Shown piece by piece: positions 1 through 5,831 of a DNA stretch of 8,714 nucleotides. The notes under the pieces were generated by a model. That model searched no databases. It worked only from the letters and a program-made list of their open reading frames with translations, and had not been told where the DNA came from. Origin of the DNA: an uncultured Collinsella sp. (GTDB taxonomy: Bacteria; Actinomycetota; Coriobacteriia; Coriobacteriales; Coriobacteriaceae); assembly GCA_947003675.1 (NCBI GenBank), contig CAMQPJ010000037.1, positions 1 through 8,714 of the forward strand, read 5' to 3'. The position numbers were made by a program, and so were the translations under genes. Numbering within the stretch: position 1 is the first letter of the stretch; each line of letters starts with the position of its first letter.

Positions 1-1
1 C

Positions 2-352
2 GACCTGTACGCACTCGTGCGCCGTACGCACGAGGAGTGCGTCGCCGCCATCCATCCGGGCGTTGAGGGCAACGACATTTTCAAGCTTTCCAAGAAGATC
101 ATCGGCGATGCCGGCTATGGCGATTACTACAACCATGGTCTGGGTCACGGCGTCGGTATCGACATCCACGAGCTGCCCAACTTTAACCGCAGCAAGAACA
201 CCATCGCGATCGGCTCAGTTATCACCATGGAGCCCGGCGTGTACCTGCCCGGTGTGGGCGGCGTGCGCCTGGAGGACTACGGCGTCGTCACCGAGAACGG
301 ATATGAGCCCTTCACCAAGACCCCGCACGACCTGCACGTCATCGATTGCTAG
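2..352 (+). CDS. Xaa-Pro aminopeptidase/dipeptidase (peptidase M24B), C-terminal part
   Basis: This is the C-terminal 116 residues of a metallopeptidase with the pita-bread fold; the reading frame is open from the window edge, so the gene starts upstream. Visible M24 signatures are [16 protein letters not shown], with the metal-ligand His and the downstream His-Glu, then TMEPGVY with a metal-binding Glu, then [10 protein letters not shown] with the last metal-binding Glu. Enzymes of this family remove or split residues next to proline in the cytoplasm using two metal ions, usually Mn or Co. The catalytic half visible here looks intact. A strong terminator follows the TAG stop, so this gene ends its own transcript. 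A peptidase of this type directly upstream of efp is the arrangement known from Bacillus (yqhT-efp). Aminopeptidase P and prolidase cannot be told apart from this fragment, so no symbol is given. Confidence 0.9.
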   Translation, partial: DLYALVRRTHEECVAAIHPGVEGNDIFKLSKKIIGDAGYGDYYNHGLGHGVGIDIHELPNFNRSKNTIAIGSVITMEPGVYLPGVGGVRLEDYGVVTENGYEPFTKTPHDLHVIDC

Positions 353-374
353 CCCATTTCGATAGATTTTTGGG

Positions 375-417
375 GCGGGGCGTCCGAAATGATTCGGGCG
401 CCCCGCGTTCTCTTTTT
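375..417 (+). terminator. Intrinsic terminator after the M24B peptidase gene
   Basis: A 14-bp stem pairs 375-388 with 393-406 around a 4-nt loop (389-392); the only non-Watson-Crick pair is one G-U (383/398). The stem is GC-rich at its base and is followed by GTTCTCTTTTT, giving five T at 413-417. This is a classic Rho-independent terminator. It separates the peptidase transcript from efp. Confidence 0.93.
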
Positions 418-448
418 ATGCGCTCGCTGCAGGCGCCGTCTGCAAGTG

Positions 449-454
449 TATAAT
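449..454 (+). promoter_or_regulatory. Putative -10 box of the efp operon promoter
   Basis: A perfect TATAAT lies 32 bases after the preceding terminator and 57 bases before the efp ATG. No convincing -35 hexamer lies 16-18 bases upstream; the stretch around 426-431 reads GCTGCA. The assignment therefore rests on the -10 box and its position. Transcription would begin near 460-462, giving a leader of about 50 nt. It is the only good promoter candidate seen in front of the gene run from efp to recN. Confidence 0.65.
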
Positions 455-511
455 TTCGGTCGTATGTAATTTGGACGCTTGTGCGTTCTGCCCATAACAA
501 GAAAGGTCGCT

Positions 512-1075
512 ATGCCTACCATTTCTACCGCCGACTTCAAGAACGGCCTCGGTCTCCGCATTAAGGACAAGGTCTACACCATCGTCGAGTTCCAGCATGT
601 CAAGCCGGGCAAGGGCGGCGCGTTTGTGCGCTACAAGACCCGCGACATCAAGAGCGGCCGCGTCGTCGAGAACACCTGCAACGCCGGCACCAAGTTCGAG
701 AGCGTCATGCTCACCACCCGTGAGTTCCAGTACCTCTACAACGATGGTACCGACTACATCTTCATGGACAATGAGTCCTATGAGCAGGTTCCCGTTCCCG
801 AGGACATGGTGGGCGAGAACTCCAAGTGGCTGCGCGAGAATGACATCTGCCAGCTGCTCTTCGCCGACGATGAGCTCATGGGCGTGACCCCGCCGATGTT
901 CATCGAGACCACCATCGTCCAGACCGACCCGGGCTTTAAGGGCGATACCGTCCAGGGTTCCACCAAGCCGGCCACGATCGACACCGGCGCTGTCATCCAG
1001 GTCCCCATGTACCTCAACGAGGGCGAGGTCATCAAGGTTGACACCCGCGACGGCAAGTTCGTCTCCCGCGTTTAG
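512..1075 (+). CDS. efp: Translation elongation factor P
   Basis: EF-P binds between the P and E sites of stalled ribosomes and helps peptide-bond formation at consecutive prolines. The ATG at 512 gives 187 residues, the usual EF-P length, and has GAAAGG at 501-506 five bases upstream. An in-frame TTG at 479 would add 11 unlikely residues. The N-terminal KOW-like domain (about 1-65) carries the loop KPGKGGAFVR with Lys34 at its tip, the position modified in many bacteria (beta-lysylation in E. coli, 5-aminopentanol in Bacillus). Two OB-fold domains follow, and the family's C-terminal pattern (DTRDGKFVSRV) is present at the very end. No modification enzyme gene (epmA, epmB, earP) is visible here. 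In some actinobacteria EF-P works with an unmodified Lys in a comparable loop, so modification cannot be predicted. Codon use is strongly biased (AAG, GTC, ACC), as expected of a highly expressed gene. It is the first gene of the cluster, 24 bases before the Asp23 gene. Confidence 0.97.
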   Translation: MPTISTADFKNGLGLRIKDKVYTIVEFQHVKPGKGGAFVRYKTRDIKSGRVVENTCNAGTKFESVMLTTREFQYLYNDGTDYIFMDNESYEQVPVPEDMVGENSKWLRENDICQLLFADDELMGVTPPMFIETTIVQTDPGFKGDTVQGSTKPATIDTGAVIQVPMYLNEGEVIKVDTRDGKFVSRV

Positions 1076-1099
1076 CAACCAACTCTTCTAGGAGGACTC

Positions 1100-1462
1100 A
1101 TGCCCCAAGAAATCAAGATTGACGGCATCGGCATTTCGCCCGATGTTCTGACCGCCATCGTCTCGCGCGCCGTGTCCGATGTCGAGGGCATCGCCTCCGT
1201 TGGCGTCAAGGACCTTGCCACCAACCTTGTCTCCATGATGCTCTCGTCCAAGGCCCCGGCTTCTGAGCCGGCGGTCGAGGCCGAGGTCGTCGGCGACAAG
1301 CTCGCACTCACCGTGCGCGTCGTGGTGTTCTTTGGCTATCCGTTCAAGAAACTCGCCGAGGCCGTTCGCGCTGCCGTGGTCGCCGCCATCGATGCCCAGG
1401 TTGGCGTTGAGGTCGAGCGCGTTGACGTTTGCATCGACGGCCTCGTTTTCCCCAAGGAGTAA
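1100..1462 (+). CDS. Asp23/Gls24 family protein (YqhY-like)
   Basis: A 120-residue protein of the Asp23/Gls24 envelope stress family (DUF322). It shows the family's opening ISPDVLTAIVSRAVSDVEGIASV (about 12-34), a central beta-rich stretch (ALTVRVVVFFGYPF, about 68-81) and the closing VERVDVCIDGLVFP. AGGAGG at 1090-1095 sits four bases before the ATG. No signal peptide or membrane segment is visible, so it is probably cytosolic. The biochemical function of the family is poorly defined: Asp23 of Staphylococcus localises at the membrane through a partner, and YqhY of Bacillus is linked to acetyl-CoA carboxylase expression. In Bacillus the gene lies after accBC and before nusB. Here it keeps the nusB neighbour, but accBC is absent. 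Its stop is 3 bases before the nusB start, so translation of the two is probably coupled. Confidence 0.88.
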   Translation: MPQEIKIDGIGISPDVLTAIVSRAVSDVEGIASVGVKDLATNLVSMMLSSKAPASEPAVEAEVVGDKLALTVRVVVFFGYPFKKLAEAVRAAVVAAIDAQVGVEVERVDVCIDGLVFPKE

Positions 1463-1465
1463 CCT

Positions 1466-2053
1466 TTGAGCCTTAAGGTTTATCGCGGGCGTACGCTTGC
1501 CCGCAGTCAGGCGCTGCAGCTGCTGTTCCAGGCCGAGGCCACGGACAGCCCGCTCGAGCGCGTCCTCGAGGGTGATTTCCTGATCTCGAAGGGTCCCCTC
1601 GACCCCTATGCGCTGGAGCTGTGCCGCGGTGCCTACGAGCATATCGACCGCATCGACTGCGCTCTGCGCTCCGTTGCCAAGAACTGGGATCTTATGCGCA
1701 TGCCCGGTGCCGACCGCAATCTGCTGCGTATCGCCGTTTACGAGATGCGTTTCCTCACCGACGAGGAGGTCTCGGACGCCATCGTGATCAACGAGGCCGT
1801 CGAGCTTGCCAAGGCCTATGGCACCGACCAGTCCGCGTCGTTCGTCAACGGCGTGCTGGGCAAGATCGCTCGCAGCGAGGAGCTGCCGGGCGAGGACCTA
1901 TACCAGGAGCTGCTGGCCGAGGATCGCGCTCGCGAGGAGGCACAGGCTGCCGAGGCTGCCGCTAAGGTTGCGGTTGCCCAGGCTGAGGCTGGTGTGTTGG
2001 CCGAGGATGCGGACGCTGCTGAGGCCGTCGAGGCCGACTCCGTCGAGGAGTAG
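1466..2053 (+). CDS. nusB: Transcription antitermination factor NusB with an extended acidic C-terminal tail
   Basis: NusB binds boxA RNA together with NusE (S10) and supports antitermination of rRNA operons. The start is a TTG with AAGGAG at 1454-1459, six bases upstream, which supports it over any internal ATG. The all-helical NusB domain spans about residues 6-137. It shows ARSQALQLLFQAE near the N-terminus, the central WDLMRMPGADRNLLRIAVYEM (74-94), and the family's best-conserved block VINEAVELAKAYGTDQSASFVNGVLGKIA (107-135). Residues 140-195 form a tail rich in Ala and Glu/Asp with almost no hydrophobic core, well beyond the usual 130-150 residue NusB. It is probably disordered or a single charged helix, with no recognised function. 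The gene is packed between the Asp23 gene (3-base gap) and xseB (2-base gap). Confidence 0.95.
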   Translation: MSLKVYRGRTLARSQALQLLFQAEATDSPLERVLEGDFLISKGPLDPYALELCRGAYEHIDRIDCALRSVAKNWDLMRMPGADRNLLRIAVYEMRFLTDEEVSDAIVINEAVELAKAYGTDQSASFVNGVLGKIARSEELPGEDLYQELLAEDRAREEAQAAEAAAKVAVAQAEAGVLAEDADAAEAVEADSVEE

Positions 2054-2055
2054 CC

Positions 2056-2295
2056 ATGCCAGAGGGTTCTGTCCGTAACTTTGATGAGATTTCGGACCGT
2101 CTGGATCAGATCATCGCTACCGTTCGCTCCAAGGATACCTCCTTGGAGCGTTCGCTCGATTTGTTTGACGAAGCGATTGAGCTGGGCTCCCGCGCGGTCG
2201 ATATGGTCGACAAGTTTGAGTTGACGCCGCGTGAGGCCGACAAGCTCGAGCAGGAATACGATGAGGATGCGGCAAACGAATCCCAGGATAGCTAG
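2056..2295 (+). CDS. xseB: Exodeoxyribonuclease VII small subunit
   Basis: A 79-residue helical protein with the XseB pattern: NFDEISDRLDQIIATVRS (8-25) followed by TSLERSLDLFDEAIELG (28-44). Several copies of XseB wrap the large subunit XseA to form exonuclease VII, which degrades single-stranded DNA to oligonucleotides in repair. The length is typical. The C-terminus is acidic and unremarkable. GAGGAG at 2045-2050, within the end of nusB, is placed to serve the ATG at 2056. In most bacteria xseA lies immediately upstream of xseB; here nusB does, and no xseA is present in the window. Either xseA is elsewhere in the genome or XseB is an orphan. Confidence 0.88.
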   Translation: MPEGSVRNFDEISDRLDQIIATVRSKDTSLERSLDLFDEAIELGSRAVDMVDKFELTPREADKLEQEYDEDAANESQDS

Positions 2296-2330
2296 GCCGC
2301 ATCTCCGGATACGAATGGTTGATGGCATTC

Positions 2331-3134
2331 ATGAAACGCGTGCGTCTTGATGACGAACTGATTTCACAGGGCATCTGCGCCGATCGCGCGGATGCCCTTC
2401 GCACTCTTATGGCCGGCTTGGTCTCGAGTGGCGGTGAGCGCTTGACTTCGCCGGGCCTTAAGGTGATCCCGGGGCTGCCGCTGCATGTGAAGGGGCGCAT
2501 CCCGTATGTTGGGCGCGGCGGCCTTAAGCTCGAGGGCGCGCTCGATGCGTTTGGGATCGATCCGACGGACCTTGCTTGCCTCGATGTGGGATGCTCCACG
2601 GGCGGCTTTACTGATTGCCTGCTCAAGCGCGGCGCCGCGACCGTTGTCTCGGTCGACGTGGGCCGTGCCCAGTTTGATTGGTCGCTGCGCCAAGACGATC
2701 GCGTGACGCTCCACGAGCGCACGAATGTGACGCAGTTGCCCGAGCTCGGCTACGGCGCTGCTATTGACCTGGCTGTGTGCGATGTGTCGTTTACGAGTAT
2801 CGCGAATATCATCGACGCCGTGCTGGCGTGCCTGAAGCCTTCGGGTTCGTTTTGCACGCTCGTAAAGCCGCAGTTTGAGGCGCCGGCTGCGCTGGTGGGC
2901 GAGGGCGGTATCGTGACCGACCCTGCCGTCCGCCGCGATACACTCGTGGCGGCGATTGAGCTCTTTGCCGCCAAGGGCCTGTTCCCGCTCGATGTGTGCG
3001 TGTCGCCAATCCATGGCGCTAAGGGCAACGTTGAGTTTTTCCTGTACGGCACGAGGTTTGCCCCCGGCGAGCGCGCCGAAGATGAGTTGCAATCCCAGGT
3101 ATCGGCTTTGAGCGAGAAAGCGGCAACGCTATGA
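2331..3134 (+). CDS. tlyA: TlyA family rRNA (cytidine-2'-O)-methyltransferase / hemolysin A-like protein
   Basis: A two-domain RNA methyltransferase. Residues 3-60 are an S4 RNA-binding domain (RVRLDDELISQGICADRADA, then the Ala-Gly-Leu-Val turn). Residues 62-245 are an FtsJ/RrmJ-type Rossmann methyltransferase. Motif I is LDVGCSTGGFTDCLLKRG (84-101), the S-adenosylmethionine site. Candidate K-D-K-E catalytic residues are Lys66 (GRGGLKLEGAL), Asp151 (CDVSF), Lys179 (VKPQFE) and Glu235 (NVEFF). TlyA of Mycobacterium methylates C1409 of 16S and C1920 of 23S rRNA, and its loss gives capreomycin resistance; at 267 residues this is the same length class as the mycobacterial enzyme. The start is uncertain. 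ATG 2331 is chosen because the family begins a few residues before the S4 domain; ATG 2322 and TTG 2319 are in frame, and none has a clear Shine-Dalgarno. The gene overlaps nadK by 4 bases. Haemolysin activity is a historic label and is not inferred. Confidence 0.93.
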   Translation: MKRVRLDDELISQGICADRADALRTLMAGLVSSGGERLTSPGLKVIPGLPLHVKGRIPYVGRGGLKLEGALDAFGIDPTDLACLDVGCSTGGFTDCLLKRGAATVVSVDVGRAQFDWSLRQDDRVTLHERTNVTQLPELGYGAAIDLAVCDVSFTSIANIIDAVLACLKPSGSFCTLVKPQFEAPAALVGEGGIVTDPAVRRDTLVAAIELFAAKGLFPLDVCVSPIHGAKGNVEFFLYGTRFAPGERAEDELQSQVSALSEKAATL

Positions 3135-3991
3135 AGGTCTTTCTGGTTCCCAATTACTACAAGCAAGAGGCGGTCGAGAGCGGCCTGATGCTCGAGCTCT
3201 GGCTGACGCGCCAGGGCTACGAGGTTGCATGGGCTGCCGACCAGCGCTCCAAGATCCAGAGCACGCCCGATGTTGACGATGCCGACTTGGTCATCACGCT
3301 CGGCGGCGACGGCACACTGCTGCGCGCCGCCCGTATTCTCAACTACCGCGAGATTCCCATTTTGGGTCTTTCCTATGGCCACCTGGGCTTTTTGACGGCG
3401 GCCAGTCCCGAGGAACGCGATATTTTGCAGGTTGTGAGCGATGCCCTGTCCGGTGAGCTCCACGTGAGCCGCCGCGCCACCATCGCCGCGGATATCGTCT
3501 CGGTGCGCGATGACGGCACGAAGGATGTCGTGCGTTCGTTCGCCCTCAACGATATGGCGCTCACGCGTGGGCCCCTGTCCGATATGGTCGAGTTTGACAT
3601 CACGGTGTCCGGCCATCATATCGATCGCCTGCGCGGTGACGGTGTCGTCGTGTCGACGGCGACCGGCTCCACCGGCTATGCGCTTTCCGCCGGCGGCCCT
3701 ATCGTCAGCCCTGATTACACGGGCATGGTTTGCGTGCCGATTGCTCCGCATACCATTCAGGCTCGCGCCTTCTTGACCTCGCCGAGTGATGTCGTCGAAA
3801 TCTTTATGTCCGATGATCGCCCGAGCGTGCCTGCCATCGCTATCGACGGACAGTTTATTACCTGCGATGGCACGGTCGAGAGCGTGGCTGTTCGTCGCGG
3901 TCCCGGCGATGTGCTGCTGCTGGATTACGGCCCCGAGAGCTTCTATAACTCGGTGAGCCGCGTGTTCTATGGAGTGCGCCATGATCGATGA
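3131..3991 (+). CDS. nadK: NAD kinase (ATP/polyphosphate NAD kinase)
   Basis: Phosphorylates NAD to NADP in the cytoplasm and so supplies the NADPH pool. The protein is 286 residues, normal for the family. Diagnostic motifs are LGGDGTLLRAAR (57-68, the GGDGT motif), GLSYGHLGFLTA (79-90), ALNDMALTRG (138-147), the glycine-rich VSTATGSTGYALSAGGPI (174-191) and a late IDGQ (238-241). Two positions differ from the usual pattern: the Asn that normally follows the second motif's opening (NxGxLGFL) is Ser81, and the LNE motif reads LND, with Asp141 for Glu. Both are conservative and the remaining motifs are intact, so activity is expected. The ATG overlaps the tlyA stop in an ATGA, which implies translational coupling. 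The tlyA-nadK-recN order is shared with Mycobacterium. Confidence 0.96.
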   Translation: MKVFLVPNYYKQEAVESGLMLELWLTRQGYEVAWAADQRSKIQSTPDVDDADLVITLGGDGTLLRAARILNYREIPILGLSYGHLGFLTAASPEERDILQVVSDALSGELHVSRRATIAADIVSVRDDGTKDVVRSFALNDMALTRGPLSDMVEFDITVSGHHIDRLRGDGVVVSTATGSTGYALSAGGPIVSPDYTGMVCVPIAPHTIQARAFLTSPSDVVEIFMSDDRPSVPAIAIDGQFITCDGTVESVAVRRGPGDVLLLDYGPESFYNSVSRVFYGVRHDR

Positions 3992-5609
3992 GCTGCAGGT
4001 TTCCAACATCGCGCTCATTCGCGAGGCGACGTTGGTTCCGAGTACCGGCTTGACCGTCCTGACCGGCGAGACCGGTGCTGGCAAGACCGCGCTGCTCTCG
4101 GCGCTCAAGCTCATTTTGGGCGAGCGCGCGGATTCGTCGACGGTTCGCGAGGGCGAGGCGCTTGCCAGCGTCGAGGCGCGCCTGTTTGACGGCCCGCACG
4201 ACACGGAGGGTTTTACCGTACAGCGCAGCCTTTCTGCCGAGGGCCGCAGCCGCGTAAAAATTGACGGCCGCATCGCCAGCGTGCGCGAGCTTTCGGAGCG
4301 CGTTGGCGTGATGATGGATCTATGCGGCCAGCATGAACATCAGCGTCTGCTCGACCCGGCGCACCATGTTGCCATGGTCGATGCTTGGGCTGGGCGCGCG
4401 GCGCTTGAGGCGCTCGAGAAGTATCGCACCTGCTTTAAGGCTTCGCGTGCCGCCGCCAAGGAGCTTCGCCGTGTGGAGGAAGCCTCACGCGCGCAGGGAA
4501 GTCGCGTCGAGGAAGCGCGTTTTGCTCTTGAGCGTATCACCGAGGTCGACCCCAAGCCAGGCGAGTACGAGGAGCTCGAGGAGCTGCTGCCGCGCTCGGA
4601 GCACGCCGAGGTCTTGGTTGCGACGGCCAACGAGGCCCATGCATCGCTTGCTGCCGAAGGGGGAGCGCTCGATGCCGTGAATGGCGCCGTTGCCGAGCTT
4701 TCACGCATGGCGACCGTTGACCGCAAGCTCGGTGACATCGCCGATGCACTTTCGGATGCCTGCATCTCACTTGAGGATTGTGCCAACGAGCTGCGTGCTT
4801 ATCGCGATGGCGTTGCGTTTGACCCTCGCGAGCTCGCTCGCATGCGCGAGCGATATTCAGACCTCAAGGGCCTGCTGCGTCAGTGGGGTCCTACCATGGA
4901 TGACGTGTTTGCCATGCGCGATCGTTCACAAGAGCTGTTGTCGCTGGTAGACGATGGTGATGGGCAGATCAAGAAGGCGCGTGAAGCGCTTGGCGCAGCG
5001 GAGCATGAACTGTTCGCCGCCGCCAAGGCGCTTAAACGTGCACGCAATACGGCGGCCCCGCGTTTTTGTCATGAGGTTGGCCGCCAAATGGCGCGTCTGG
5101 AAATGGGGGGCGCCGAACTCGTCTGGGAGTCGCGTGATCTTCCCCGCGCCGAGTGGACGCTTGCTGGCCCTTCGAGCTATGAGCTTTTGTATCGCAGCGG
5201 CGCTGGATTGACGCCGCGTCCCCTGCGCCGTATTGCGTCGGGTGGCGAGCTCAGCCGCGTTATGCTGGCGAGCAAGGTTGTCCTCGGCAACGCGGATGGC
5301 GTGGATACACTGGTGTTCGACGAGGTCGATGCTGGTGTCGGCGGCTCTACGGCTCGTGCTCTTGCTGGTGTGCTGGCCGATCTTGCCGCCACGCATCAGG
5401 TCATTGTCGTAACCCACCTGGCGCAGGTTGCGGTCATGGCCGACAAGCATTACGTGGTCAGTAAAGAGCCGGGCGATGTTCCCCAAACGCACCTGGACGA
5501 GGTGACCGGCGATGCCCGTACCGCCGAGATCGCCCGCATGCTGAGCGGCGATCAATCCGAGGCAAGCTTGGCCCACGCAAAGCAGATGCTCGAAGAAGCG
5601 CGTGCTTAG
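3981..5609 (+). CDS. recN: DNA repair protein RecN
   Basis: An SMC-like ATPase acting in double-strand break repair, where it tethers or organises DNA ends around RecA. With the ATG at 3981 it is 542 residues, close to the 550-570 of other RecN proteins. This start has GGAG at 3971-3974 six bases upstream and gives the usual opening MIDELQVSNIALI; an in-frame ATG at 3969 would add four residues. Walker A is GETGAGKT (29-36), the Q-loop region reads CGQHEHQRLLDP (about 115-126), a charged coiled-coil arm covers about 146-346, the ABC signature is SGGELSR (420-426), Walker B is LVFDEVDAGVGG, and the His-switch motif VTHLAQVA follows. The late HYVVSKE block is also typical of RecN. The gene overlaps nadK by 11 bases and is the last of the cluster. 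An SOS (LexA) box was not seen, which fits transcription from the upstream operon promoter. Confidence 0.96.
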   Translation: MIDELQVSNIALIREATLVPSTGLTVLTGETGAGKTALLSALKLILGERADSSTVREGEALASVEARLFDGPHDTEGFTVQRSLSAEGRSRVKIDGRIASVRELSERVGVMMDLCGQHEHQRLLDPAHHVAMVDAWAGRAALEALEKYRTCFKASRAAAKELRRVEEASRAQGSRVEEARFALERITEVDPKPGEYEELEELLPRSEHAEVLVATANEAHASLAAEGGALDAVNGAVAELSRMATVDRKLGDIADALSDACISLEDCANELRAYRDGVAFDPRELARMRERYSDLKGLLRQWGPTMDDVFAMRDRSQELLSLVDDGDGQIKKAREALGAAEHELFAAAKALKRARNTAAPRFCHEVGRQMARLEMGGAELVWESRDLPRAEWTLAGPSSYELLYRSGAGLTPRPLRRIASGGELSRVMLASKVVLGNADGVDTLVFDEVDAGVGGSTARALAGVLADLAATHQVIVVTHLAQVAVMADKHYVVSKEPGDVPQTHLDEVTGDARTAEIARMLSGDQSEASLAHAKQMLEEARA

Positions 5610-5640
5610 GCCGAGCCGCCACATACATGCCCGACCCGAT

Positions 5641-5803
5641 CGCTACGAAACCGGCCTATCTACTACGTTTAATAGACTATCGGCAACCACGCCAAGAATT
5701 GCAAAAAGAAAACCGCAGGTAGAACGCCTGCGGTTTTCTCTATTTTCGGTATGTGGTTGGGCCATACGGATAAAACGTAGTAGATGGGGCGGGTTTCGTG
5801 GCG
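5641..5803. repeat. 163-bp nested inverted repeat between recN and rpiR
   Basis: The left arm 5641-5670 and right arm 5773-5803 are inverted copies matching at 27 of 30 aligned bases with one 1-base gap. Their inner 13 bases (5658-5670 against 5773-5785) match perfectly. Exactly 13 bases further in on each side lies a second matched pair, CAACCAC (5684-5690) and GTGGTTG (5753-5759). A terminator hairpin occupies the centre (5707-5739). The equal spacing on both sides makes this one symmetric module rather than chance repeats. It occupies most of the gap between the convergent genes. It could be a small non-coding mobile element (MITE or BIME-like) that brought its terminator with it, or an extended RNA hairpin. 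No transposase and no clear target duplication were seen. Confidence 0.8.
5707..5739. terminator. Bidirectional intrinsic terminator shared by recN and rpiR
   Basis: A perfect 13-bp stem pairs 5707-5719 (AGAAAACCGCAGG) with 5727-5739 around a 7-nt loop (5720-5726). On the plus strand it ends in TTTTCT followed by CTATTTT, closing the recN operon. On the minus strand the stem is followed by TTTT and an AT-rich stretch, closing rpiR. The convergent gene arrangement fits use in both directions. Confidence 0.92.
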
Positions 5804-5831
5804 AGAGGCGTCTATCGGCTCCCCAATTTAC

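Noticed and set aside
416..1078. A 220-codon minus-strand open frame covering efp
   Set aside because: It is the antisense shadow of efp, runs through its promoter region, and has no family resemblance.
2750..4273. A 507-codon minus-strand open frame opposite tlyA, nadK and recN
   Set aside because: It spans three well-identified plus-strand genes, shows no domain, and arises from the codon bias of the real genes.
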